A stretch of DNA of 47,103 nucleotides, taken from contig NZ_JAYFQK010000031.1 of NCBI RefSeq assembly GCF_034927245.1, positions 1-47,103 of the forward strand, in the 5' to 3' direction. Made by a program: the position numbers and the translations under genes. Numbering within the stretch: position 1 is the first letter of the stretch; every line of letters starts with the position of its first letter. Source of the DNA: Desulfitobacterium_A sp034927245 (GTDB lineage Bacteria > Bacillota > Desulfitobacteriia > Desulfitobacteriales > Desulfitobacteriaceae). This document shows positions 26,686-34,505 of the stretch, piece by piece. The notes under the pieces were generated by a model. It was not told the DNA's origin. It was given only the letters and a program-made list of their open reading frames with translations, and did not search any database.

Positions 26686-27720
26686 TTAATCTTCGTCCTC
26701 TAAGTCATCTTCACCGATTTCGGCAATCATTTTATATATCGATCCGTTTCCACCTTCGATTTCGTCCTCGTTAAACCTAATGTTCTCTAATTCAATGACC
26801 CTTCGTTGTGTAATCCAAGCTTCGGCCCAATCAATGGAACAAAGTTGCTTAACTAAATCAGGTCCATAAACGGTGTCCCTCTGATCGAAAAACCACTGTA
26901 GTTTTTCCTGCGGAACAAGATTAGAACAATTAAAAGAAACTCTCCTGTCTAGGGAATTTGGGGAGTTTAACGTTTCAATGAGCTTTCCTGGAAGTATCCC
27001 GAAATGTATCACTTGGCCAAAGTTATCAAATTGCATTTGTTCCAACGTGACGAAATTTTTCTCTAGCAAATATTGACCCACTAAAATTCGAAATAATTTA
27101 CCCGCGCTCACTTTGAATACATCTAGTTTGCCTTCCATAGGCAAAGGACTAATCGAAACGAGAACACCTAATGCTTTAGCTTTTTGAATGGCCGCTAATG
27201 CCTGCTGTTCAGTTTCCCCAATACCCAAACCCAAATCAAGGATCACGTTGCCATAGCCAAAAATCGGGGTTGCACTGGAAGCCACCTTCCAACATATATC
27301 CCACCACGGCACACTATCCTGATCAGGCCGAATGGACGTTTCGATATTTCTTGTACTCGCAATTAAAGAGAAACTAACCTGATTAATTCCGATAGACTTA
27401 AGAATTTTAAGCTCTTCATTATGCGTTACAAGCCAGGGATTAATTGAAACGATTATGGGTAAATGGGTACCCGTCCTAAGCTGTTCGATACAAGAACAGA
27501 GATCTTTAAATGCATTGTTGTATATTAATGTTATAATGTGAATTTCCCGTATTTCTCCTCTGGACTTTTTGAGAAATGCAAATACTTCTCTTAAACTAAA
27601 TGGTTTCGTATCTTCTATACTTATTGAACAATAGCGGCAACCTATTGTACATTTGATTTCGCTGTGGATAAGCAGAGATAGCCTTGAGACTTCCGAATTT
27701 TTTAGAACTGTGATTTGCAT
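26686..27720 (-). CDS. Third radical SAM protein, diverged paralogue of component B
   Basis: The 344-residue protein has CTIGCRYC (CxxxCxxC, residues about 24-31), LGLGIGETEQQALAAIQ and GQVIHFGILPGKLIE, which align with the same regions of component B. The C-terminal half is diverged and acidic at the end (EIGEDDLEDED). I chose the ATG at 27720 with AAGGGGTGG upstream; a longer frame to 27807 runs through a hairpin. Two radical SAM proteins suffice for lipoyl synthesis, so this third one is unexplained: an accessory, or an enzyme for a modified cofactor. Confidence 0.7.
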   Translation of the reverse strand: MQITVLKNSEVSRLSLLIHSEIKCTIGCRYCSISIEDTKPFSLREVFAFLKKSRGEIREIHIITLIYNNAFKDLCSCIEQLRTGTHLPIIVSINPWLVTHNEELKILKSIGINQVSFSLIASTRNIETSIRPDQDSVPWWDICWKVASSATPIFGYGNVILDLGLGIGETEQQALAAIQKAKALGVLVSISPLPMEGKLDVFKVSAGKLFRILVGQYLLEKNFVTLEQMQFDNFGQVIHFGILPGKLIETLNSPNSLDRRVSFNCSNLVPQEKLQWFFDQRDTVYGPDLVKQLCSIDWAEAWITQRRVIELENIRFNEDEIEGGNGSIYKMIAEIGEDDLEDED

Positions 27721-27758
27721 CGTAGACCACCCCTTTTTGGTGTCTATATAATAGAACG

Positions 27759-27792
27759 GGCACCATAGATCAAAAACTATCCCCATGGTGCC
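27759..27792 (-). other. Intra-operon hairpin
   Basis: GGCACCAT (27759-27766) and ATGGTGCC (27785-27792) form a perfect 8-bp stem with an 18-nt loop. It lies in the 122-nt gap between the AhpD-like gene and the radical SAM genes. It may stabilise the upstream gcvH-ahpD messenger or partly attenuate the enzyme genes. Confidence 0.5.
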
Positions 27793-27842
27793 TTTCCAAC
27801 AAACCAATCAATGCCTGATAACCAAAAATGCATTCTTCTAAA

Positions 27843-28199
27843 TTAGTCCACCCAAAAAGCTTCAACAGCTTCGGTGAGGTAAGTGGTAGCATAAGCGAAA
27901 GTTTTAGCCCCACCAAAGGGAATTGCAATACTGGCCGCTTCATAAATTTCTTCTTTAGTGGCCCCTTCTTTAATCGCATTATACGTATGAATAGCAATAC
28001 AATATTTACAAGGTGTCCGAACGCCTTGGGCCAACATCATGAGTTCCTTCGTTTTATTGTCGAAAACACCGTAGTTTACGCCGGCATATTTTTCAAGATC
28101 CATATAGGCTTGAATGGTTTTCGGCATAGCGACTTTAGCACGTTCTAATCCGTCTTGAAAATCTTTAAGAATCCTTTGAGCTCTGTTTATTTCTGACAT
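27843..28199 (-). CDS. AhpD-like carboxymuconolactone decarboxylase-family protein
   Basis: A 118-residue protein with the AhpD-type motif CKYCIAIH (C64, C67, H71) and the helical repeat GATKEEIYEAASIAI. AhpD-type proteins use the CxxC pair for thiol-disulfide exchange; the mycobacterial one is reduced by a lipoylated protein. Here it lies 59 nt after a GcvH-like lipoyl protein gene in the same operon, which makes it a likely thiol partner of that carrier. GGGAGGAAG precedes the ATG. Another CMD-family function cannot be excluded. Confidence 0.85.
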   Translation of the reverse strand: MSEINRAQRILKDFQDGLERAKVAMPKTIQAYMDLEKYAGVNYGVFDNKTKELMMLAQGVRTPCKYCIAIHTYNAIKEGATKEEIYEAASIAIPFGGAKTFAYATTYLTEAVEAFWVD

Positions 28200-28258
28200 T
28201 TAATCTTCCTCCCTATTTTTTTGGTCTTTGGCATCGATTGCGATTGATGGGTCGAAGT

Positions 28259-28699
28259 TTAGAAACCCTTTTTAGCTTGAAGTTTCTTCTGGCGTTCAAT
28301 CTCGGGTTCTAACCACTCGCTGAGATTTTCAACGGTGAGCAAATTCGCTAATTCCATTTCAAGCTGGCTTGGCTTGATTTTGACGATCCACCCTTTATCA
28401 TACGGGTCTTGGTTAACCAACATCGGCTCAAACTCTAATTCTTCGTTAACCTCAACAATTTCACCCGATACCGGAGCAAATACCCGGCCAACCCATTTAC
28501 CTGACTCAACCGATAAGAATGCTTTATCCTGTTGAACCTTTTTACCAGGTTCGACCATCTCAATAAATACGAGATCACCAGCTGAATTTGTTGCATATTC
28601 GGTCATTCCCATGATAACCACGTCGTCTTCGATTCGAGCCCAAAAATGATGTTTATCATAGTAATAACCTTCAGGATAGTTGTATTTGTCAACTTTCAA
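28259..28699 (-). CDS. gcvH: GcvH-like lipoyl carrier protein
   Basis: This 146-residue protein has the GcvH fold signature: HFWARIEDDVVIMGMTEYA, GDLVFIE, and the lipoylation loop VESGKWVGRVFAPVSGEIVEVNE. The modified lysine should be K68 (ESGKW, where glycine-cleavage GcvH has ESVKA). The start is TTG at 28699 with GGAGG 8 nt upstream. No gcvT, gcvP or dihydrolipoamide dehydrogenase gene is in the window, so it is more likely a dedicated carrier like the LbpA proteins of sulfur-oxidising Hdr systems. It is the first gene after a sigma-54 promoter. Confidence 0.9.
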   Translation of the reverse strand: MKVDKYNYPEGYYYDKHHFWARIEDDVVIMGMTEYATNSAGDLVFIEMVEPGKKVQQDKAFLSVESGKWVGRVFAPVSGEIVEVNEELEFEPMLVNQDPYDKGWIVKIKPSQLEMELANLLTVENLSEWLEPEIERQKKLQAKKGF

Positions 28700-28748
28700 T
28701 GCACTGACCTCCTCTCTAAAGTGGCTTTATGTTTTCTTAATATTCCTA

Positions 28749-28764
28749 TGCAAGTTCTATGCCA
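28749..28764 (-). promoter_or_regulatory. Sigma-54 promoter of the gcvH operon
   Basis: On the minus strand TGGCATAGAACTTGCA is an exact -24/-12 element. Transcription should start near 28738, giving an untranslated leader of about 40 nt before the TTG start of the GcvH-like gene. Confidence 0.9.
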
Positions 28765-28837
28765 TAAATAGGCGAGACGTTTTAAGCCTCTTTTATTAGG
28801 ATTACTGAAGAATTTCCCTAGGCCATGCCCAATAAAA

Positions 28838-28864
28838 AAGAACTTGGACTTAGCCCAAGTTCTT
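28838..28864. terminator. Rho-independent terminator after the sigma-54 activator gene
   Basis: AAGAACTTGG (28838-28847) pairs perfectly with CCAAGTTCTT (28855-28864) around a 7-nt loop, with T-rich tails on both strands. On the minus strand it ends the activator transcript and insulates the gcvH promoter. Confidence 0.85.
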
Positions 28865-28960
28865 TTTTATCCGAATCTATCTAAAGATCTGTTTTATTTT
28901 AAGACATTAATGTTCTATTCTGAGATAAAGAGCTAATATCTCAGTAAGAGTGTTTCAAAA

Positions 28961-30961
28961 TCAGTCATCGCTATAATAAATATTATATTCTTTGATTTTG
29001 CGATATAGCGTACTCCGGCTTATTCCCAAAATTTTCGCTGCTTCTACAATATTAGACACCTGGGTCAACGTTGTTTCAATAGCCCTTTTTTCGATGTCCA
29101 CCAACCTAAGGAGTTCGCTTGTAACTATTTGAGAAGGCAATGGTCGTTTAACCAGATAATCAGGAATATCTTTAATGGTTAAAAGGTTACCTTGGGCTAC
29201 TATAACACCGCGTTCCAAGACATTTTCTAATTCACGGACATTACCGGGCCATCGATATTCCTGTAGGCATTTTAATGCCTGAATGGTTATTCCGGTTACT
29301 TCCTTTCCTAACCGGGAACTAATCTGAGGCAAAAGAGATTTAGCTAATACCGTTATATCATCAACTCTTTCACGTAACGGTGGAATATTAACGGTCACTA
29401 CATTTAACCGGAAATATAGATCCTCGCGAAAAGTTCCCTCTTCAACCCTCGATGCCAGATTCTTATTCGTAGCGGCGATAACACGAACATCGATCGGGAT
29501 CGTTTTATATCCTCCTACTCTTACAACTTGTCTTTCTTGTAAGACCCTCAACAAAATAGTCTGAAGGTCTAGCGGCATATCGCCAATCTCGTCTAAAAAA
29601 ATGGTACCTCCATTTGCTCGTTCAAACTTCCCAGGCCGCCCATTTCGATCAGCACCCGTGAATGTACCCGCCTCGTAGCCAAAGAGCTCACTTTCAATAA
29701 GCGACCGTGGAATAGCACTACAGTTTACGGCAATAAATGGTCCTTTGCGGTGACTGGCATTATGGATACTCTGGGCAAACAATTCCTTGCCTGTGCCGCT
29801 TTCGCCTAATAACAAAACAGTAGAATTCGTTAATGCTGCTGTACGAGCTATTTCTTTTGCCTTTTCAAGTTTAGTGTCTTTGCCTAAAATAGAATGAAAC
29901 GTAAACTGAGCCTGTGCACCGGTAACTTTATTGACAAGATAGTTGACTGTTTCCTTCCCGCGAAGTACAATAACACCTCCTGTAACCTGCTCCTCTTCTG
30001 TTATTATAGGACGGGCATTGACGGTAATATATCTGTTTTTAATCTTGTCCTGTTCAATGGCCACTTCAACAGCATCCATCATAACGCCTTTTTCTACGAC
30101 TCGGGATAAAGGGGGCTTAGTACAAAAGATCTGATCAATATTTTTTCCAATGACTTCTTCCCCGTCAACTCCCAGTATCTGAGCAGCTTTACGATTAAGT
30201 TGACTGATATTTTCTCTCTCATCCAACGTGATAATCCCATCGGGCACCGAAAAAAGGGTTGTTTTCATTATGGTATTTGCTTTCACAACTTGTTCAAGAG
30301 CTTGTTTAATTTCTAACTGATTTTCAATACATTTTGCTGCAGAAACTACCATCCCCAATGTGTGAGGGTGAACTCTTTCACATGCCCCAGACATATTTAA
30401 GGCACCGACCATCTTATGATCACACCCGTATATCGGTGCCGCTGAACACGTAATCTCATGCTGGGTTACGCAATAATGCTCACCACCCACAACCTGAATC
30501 GGCTGTCCGGTTACAATTGCGGTGCCAACAGCATTCGTACCGACTTCCTGCTCAGTCCATATTGCACCCTCTATGAGATTTATCCGTTTGTGCTTTTCCA
30601 ATTCAGAAGGATCTCCATCGATAAGCAGCACAACACCTTCTTCATCGGTTAAAAAGATCGTAAACCCACTGCCTTTAACGAGTTTATATAAGTTTTTAAT
30701 CACTGAACGAGCAATTTTTATAAAATTGCTGCGCCTTCGTTTACGAACATTAAGCTCCCTAAAAGGCAGCACTCTTGGTAATGAAAGCGCCAACGGATCC
30801 ACCTTTAATTGAGCACAGCGCTGCCAAGATTGCTTAATCGAATCAGGAATATCTTCGGAAATTTCGCCATCGTAAACGAATTTTTCCCAAGCCCCATAAT
30901 ACTTAATTCTTTCTAACGGTAACCGTGGGATTTCCTGATCCGGGTTATATGATAACTTCAT
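28961..30961 (-). CDS. Sigma-54-dependent activator (GAF-PAS-AAA-Fis)
   Basis: The 666-residue AcoR-type regulator has an N-terminal GAF-like sensor (about residues 60-215), a PAS domain (about 235-335), an AAA+ domain with Walker A GESGTGKE (about 386-393) and Walker B TIFLDEIGD, and a Fis-type HTH at the end (AAKILGISRSTLYRKIKEY). The sigma-54 contact loop reads GTFTGA (about 432-437) instead of GAFTGA. I chose the ATG at 30961 with AGGAGG 7 nt upstream. No sigma-54 site precedes this gene itself, and four sites lie within 11 kb, so it is the obvious local regulator. The ligand is unknown. Confidence 0.93.
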   Translation of the reverse strand: MKLSYNPDQEIPRLPLERIKYYGAWEKFVYDGEISEDIPDSIKQSWQRCAQLKVDPLALSLPRVLPFRELNVRKRRRSNFIKIARSVIKNLYKLVKGSGFTIFLTDEEGVVLLIDGDPSELEKHKRINLIEGAIWTEQEVGTNAVGTAIVTGQPIQVVGGEHYCVTQHEITCSAAPIYGCDHKMVGALNMSGACERVHPHTLGMVVSAAKCIENQLEIKQALEQVVKANTIMKTTLFSVPDGIITLDERENISQLNRKAAQILGVDGEEVIGKNIDQIFCTKPPLSRVVEKGVMMDAVEVAIEQDKIKNRYITVNARPIITEEEQVTGGVIVLRGKETVNYLVNKVTGAQAQFTFHSILGKDTKLEKAKEIARTAALTNSTVLLLGESGTGKELFAQSIHNASHRKGPFIAVNCSAIPRSLIESELFGYEAGTFTGADRNGRPGKFERANGGTIFLDEIGDMPLDLQTILLRVLQERQVVRVGGYKTIPIDVRVIAATNKNLASRVEEGTFREDLYFRLNVVTVNIPPLRERVDDITVLAKSLLPQISSRLGKEVTGITIQALKCLQEYRWPGNVRELENVLERGVIVAQGNLLTIKDIPDYLVKRPLPSQIVTSELLRLVDIEKRAIETTLTQVSNIVEAAKILGISRSTLYRKIKEYNIYYSDD

Positions 30962-31088
30962 GCCAATGCCTCCTAGAATATAAATCCTGGATTCAAAAGG
31001 CCGGGCCATTCCTGTAATAAATATCTTAAATCCTTTCTTCGAAAAATACTATATTTAGTTCTATTTATAAAATTTTTATGCAAGACTT

Positions 31089-32162
31089 CTAATTCTTAGC
31101 CTTTTCTCGAGTATAATTTGGAAATGCAATCCAAGTTTCCTGAATAAGAGCACTTAAAGCAGCTTGATCATTCGTCCACATTGTTTTTTGATATTGGCGA
31201 TTATTAACCGCTCGTTGCAGAGAACGTCCTAAATACGTTCGCCATTCCTTCTCATAGTCACCTAATAACCTCCGGTTGCCGGTCTGAATCGTTTTGGCTG
31301 CCGCCCGCCCGGCCATCTCCCCACAAAGTATGGCATTCGCAATTCCTGCTCCTGTAATTGAATGAGTTTGCCCTGCTGCATCACCTACCAATAGATAACG
31401 ATCGGAACAGGTTGATTTTAAAGGCCCCCCTACAGGAATAATTCCTGCAGTTTGGCTTACCACTCGTTCCCGTCCATACCCCAGCCGCTTAAGAAACCTA
31501 TCCAATATTTTCTGGGAGCTGCCGATAATCCCTGCGGAAAGTCCTACCCCGATATTGGCTGTTGTCCCTTTGGGAAAAACCCAGCCATAACCATGAACAT
31601 AATCAGAGTGAAAATATATTTTAGCTGTTTCTATCGGCTTGTCTAAAACAACCTCGACTTGGGCTGCTACTAGGAAATCTTGGTTGACTTGATCCATCCA
31701 GTGTCCGACTGTCGAGCCGGGACCATCAGCCCCAATAATTATTTTGGCCCCAATTTCTTTCTCCTCTGATTGATGAATGACAATTAAACCATCGCTGCTT
31801 GGACGTAAAGCCCTCGCCCCAACCCATAAATGTGCTCCCGCTTTGTTTGCCGAGACTGCCAAGTATTTATCAAATGCATTGCGATGAAGGATATATCCAC
31901 GGGCAGGCATAATATGAACATCCCCGTTTGGAAGATAGGTTTCTAAGGCGGATACAGGCTGTGCTATATGTTCTGGCTGTATGTTGACATGATGAACGAG
32001 GGCTTCAGGAATATGTTCGGCACACTGTACAGGCGACCCTACCTGAGATCGTTTCTCCAGAAGCAAAACCTTTGCCCCGTTTTCCCCAGCAACACGCGCT
32101 GCCGTGCTTCCCGCAGGGCCTGCTCCTACAACAACAATATCATAACTTGCCTTGCGTTTCAT
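31089..32162 (-). CDS. lipT: LipT-like FAD oxidoreductase (geranylgeranyl reductase family)
   Basis: The 357-residue flavoprotein has an N-terminal FAD motif (VVVGAGPAGSTAAR), the family stretch VGSPVQCAEHIPEAL and the second FAD contact YLLVGDAAGQTHSITGAGI. This is the geranylgeranyl reductase-like family. A member called LipT is linked with LipS1/LipS2/Lpl lipoate assembly genes and is thought to supply electrons. The gene overlaps the lipoate ligase fusion by 23 nt, strong support for LipT. A role in isoprenoid saturation is less likely because no prenyl-lipid genes are nearby. Confidence 0.78.
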   Translation of the reverse strand: MKRKASYDIVVVGAGPAGSTAARVAGENGAKVLLLEKRSQVGSPVQCAEHIPEALVHHVNIQPEHIAQPVSALETYLPNGDVHIMPARGYILHRNAFDKYLAVSANKAGAHLWVGARALRPSSDGLIVIHQSEEKEIGAKIIIGADGPGSTVGHWMDQVNQDFLVAAQVEVVLDKPIETAKIYFHSDYVHGYGWVFPKGTTANIGVGLSAGIIGSSQKILDRFLKRLGYGRERVVSQTAGIIPVGGPLKSTCSDRYLLVGDAAGQTHSITGAGIANAILCGEMAGRAAAKTIQTGNRRLLGDYEKEWRTYLGRSLQRAVNNRQYQKTMWTNDQAALSALIQETWIAFPNYTREKAKN

Positions 32163-33816
32163 TTTCCTCTCCCCCTATGGCTGTCACTTTTTCAATAACC
32201 CTTTGCAGCAAATCAATTTTTAATTTCGTTTGATTTTCAAATATGCCTTGATGGGCTGCATCTTCCTTTCCTAAATCGTAACAGGTCGAACTATCCACAT
32301 CAATTAAAATACCTTGTAAACCAATCCGTTCAAAATCATCACGATATTTAGCCATAAATGCTTCACAGCATGTCCCTATGAAAGCGGGAAATCCCTGTTC
32401 TTTTAAGTTTTTCAATATATCTTCGAGCATCTCGTAATTTTGGATTGAAATAGGTTCCAAATTGAATGCATCCGCTAATTCGTAAGCTTTCCCTATATCG
32501 CAGCGTCCGCAGCGCCCGCACCCTTCTGTATAACGGAATTCGCACTCTGGTAGCTTGGCACAATAAGGAAGTAAAAATGGCAGCCGCTTTGGATGCTCCT
32601 TTAAAGGCTTTTCAGAAGATATTATCCGGTTAAACGTTTCCCTAACCGAATGATTCGTTAAACTTTCGTCAGTTAACTGATGAAGTTTATTTCCTACCAA
32701 AAACAATGTGTTAACTTCTTCTGGATAAGCCCCTAATTCAGTAAGTTTGCTTTTATTGAGAGCTTCGATAATGGCTTGCGCAAAATGGTCTGCAGTTAAA
32801 CCAGGAATACGGGCATTGGCCGCAGTAAAGCATTCCTCGATCGTCTCGCGAATGATTTTCGGATAAGCGGGCAAATCTTTGAGTCGGGCTTCGAGATCAA
32901 GAATTACTCTGCCGGGGTAAGCAAAAAAATCTCCAGTGATCAAGGCAGATTTTATTCTCCGGCTAATGATGTCCACAACCAAAGAGGTTCGGATGATTCC
33001 CCCTTCAGCCTTTAATAGGGAGCGAAGCTCACGGCGGCGATCTTGTTTATTACGAACGCCAAAGATCCATTCCGGGGACTTAAATTTAGGCAACAGTTCC
33101 CCGAACAATTCTTGTTCAGCGGTATTAAGCGTTCCTGTTCGGAACGAAAACCCGAAGACCTCACTAAATCCCTGAACTAAAGCGGCTTTAATAGCATCTG
33201 CCGAAGGAGTAAAACCGAGAACCCAATTAAGACAAGTTACTCTTTCTTTCACCGATTGAATTTCTTTATTTTTTAATTTTTCGATAGGAATACGCAAAGC
33301 ACGCAGCATCGTTTCGACATCAAAATCGACAAGAACTGACCCTTGATAAAGGAAAGCATTATCAAACTCCGTTCCACCCGTTCCTGAAATCTTGCGCCCA
33401 TCTACCTCAATATCATTCCGGGGACGATATGCCGCATTAACGCCTAGCTTTCTTAGTCCGCATACGACGGATTCGCACATTTTTGCATAGAGTTCATCGA
33501 GGGTTGGAGGAACTGCCGGATGATCTTTAGGAGCAAAAATCTCCCACCCAATGGCAGACTCATCCCAATAAAGCCCTCCGCCCCCAGTAATCCGACGATT
33601 GATATCAATTCCCTGAGCTTGACAATACTCCTCTCGAATTTCTTGATTAACCGATTGATGAAATCCGACCAAAGCACAATGAGGACGAAATTGTAAAAAA
33701 CGCAAAGTGTTCGGACTTAGGCCGCGACTGCGAGCAATAAGCAACGTCTCATCCAAAGCCATATTTTCCAAACCGGTTCGGTGCCCTGTATCTAGTAATC
33801 GCCACGTTTCATTCAT
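32140..33816 (-). CDS. lplA: Lipoate-protein ligase fused to a DUF116 domain
   Basis: This 558-residue protein has three parts. Residues about 1-250 are a biotin/lipoyl ligase domain with RRITGGGGLYWDE and the Lys-bearing GRKISGTGG motif. Residues about 260-395 resemble the LplB/accessory domain. Residues about 405-545 are a DUF116 domain (LPYCAKLPEC, CGRCGRCDIG, FIGTCCEAF), rich in cysteines that may hold a metal or Fe-S centre. It would attach octanoate or lipoate to the GcvH-like carrier for LipS1/LipS2 action. It is the first gene after a sigma-54 promoter and overlaps the LipT-like gene. Confidence 0.88.
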   Translation of the reverse strand: MNETWRLLDTGHRTGLENMALDETLLIARSRGLSPNTLRFLQFRPHCALVGFHQSVNQEIREEYCQAQGIDINRRITGGGGLYWDESAIGWEIFAPKDHPAVPPTLDELYAKMCESVVCGLRKLGVNAAYRPRNDIEVDGRKISGTGGTEFDNAFLYQGSVLVDFDVETMLRALRIPIEKLKNKEIQSVKERVTCLNWVLGFTPSADAIKAALVQGFSEVFGFSFRTGTLNTAEQELFGELLPKFKSPEWIFGVRNKQDRRRELRSLLKAEGGIIRTSLVVDIISRRIKSALITGDFFAYPGRVILDLEARLKDLPAYPKIIRETIEECFTAANARIPGLTADHFAQAIIEALNKSKLTELGAYPEEVNTLFLVGNKLHQLTDESLTNHSVRETFNRIISSEKPLKEHPKRLPFLLPYCAKLPECEFRYTEGCGRCGRCDIGKAYELADAFNLEPISIQNYEMLEDILKNLKEQGFPAFIGTCCEAFMAKYRDDFERIGLQGILIDVDSSTCYDLGKEDAAHQGIFENQTKLKIDLLQRVIEKVTAIGGEENETQGKL

Positions 33817-33850
33817 CGTTTTTCCCCCAATCAGTAATGGCTTCTATGAT

Positions 33851-34285
33851 TTAACAAGAATTCCTCCTTTTCATTTTCTTGCAATCTGCATGCCAACTTT
33901 TAATATAGGCCAAAACGTTTGAATATCTATTTAGCTGCACATGTTTCTTATAGCGCTCCGCCAGATTGCGTATCGCCTGCAAAACAGCACCTGAACTTCC
34001 AATATAGACATGATCTTTAATCTCTTGCAATAAATCGTTAATGGGATCATCCATACAAAATCCTAAAGCGATTTTTCGTAAGTAATCATTGTGCATTTCA
34101 CATAAAACGTTAAAAACAGCGTCCACAACGCAATGGCTTTTCTTGTCGATTAAAAAACTTACCCGCATGTATTCTCTGGTATTGGAGACTATAGACTCTT
34201 TTGCTACTACAGCATCACCGCTAACCAAAATGTAATTTCTATAATCGAATTCACTGTCGCCACACTTCTGGAAATAACCGTTCAT
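33851..34285 (-). CDS. DUF3870 domain protein
   Basis: A 144-residue protein of unknown function. It matches the DUF3870 pattern: an N-terminal beta strand (YILVSGDA), then FLIDKKSHCVVDAVFNVLCEMHNDYLRKI and a C-terminal YIGSSGAVLQAIRNLAERYKKH. I chose the ATG at 34285, preceded by AAGGGGAAG; the open frame extends upstream to 34432 through a terminator hairpin and is not believable there. Its 3' end carries the sigma-54 promoter of lplA. Confidence 0.75.
   Translation of the reverse strand: MNGYFQKCGDSEFDYRNYILVSGDAVVAKESIVSNTREYMRVSFLIDKKSHCVVDAVFNVLCEMHNDYLRKIALGFCMDDPINDLLQEIKDHVYIGSSGAVLQAIRNLAERYKKHVQLNRYSNVLAYIKSWHADCKKMKRRNSC
33880..33895 (-). promoter_or_regulatory. Sigma-54 promoter of the lplA-lipT operon
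   Basis: On the minus strand TGGCATGCAGATTGCA is an exact -24/-12 element, about 65 nt before the lplA start. It lies inside the 3' end of the DUF3870 gene, so the intergenic gap is only 34 bp. Confidence 0.87.
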
Positions 34286-34317
34286 CACCGATCTTCCCCT
34301 TTCTACAAAAAACACAA

Positions 34318-34375
34318 AAGACCAAACGCAACCAGTATATCTTTCTATAAAAAGATATCCCTTACGTTTGGTCTT
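34318..34375 (-). terminator. Terminator hairpin downstream of corA
   Basis: AAGACCAAACG (34318-34328) pairs with CGTTTGGTCTT (34365-34375), and inside it ATATCTTT pairs with AAAGATAT. On the minus strand a T-rich run follows. It separates corA from DUF3870. A smaller 8-bp inverted repeat (TATCAATG/CATTGATA) lies just beyond at 34390-34410. Confidence 0.75.
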
Positions 34376-34505
34376 CATTTGCTTGATTATATCAATGTGT
34401 AGCATTGATACTCCGCAAATTGCCAATACCATTACTTTTATTCATATACTACACCATATCTCCGATAATGTAAATAATAACTTTCACATATTTAAAACTT
34501 TAATC

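Noticed and set aside
27770..27997. Separate 75-codon frame on the minus strand overlapping the AhpD-like gene
   Set aside because: It is a shifted frame of the AhpD-like gene and its downstream gap, without a ribosome binding site.
28259..28699. Part of a glycine cleavage system
   Set aside because: No gcvT, gcvPA/PB or lpd gene lies near; the operon context and the ESGKW lipoylation site argue for a dedicated carrier.
13061..33816. A classical sulfur-oxidising sHdr operon
   Set aside because: Only HdrB- and HdrC-like proteins are encoded; HdrA, the second HdrB/HdrC set, TusA, rhodanese and DsrE-type proteins are missing.
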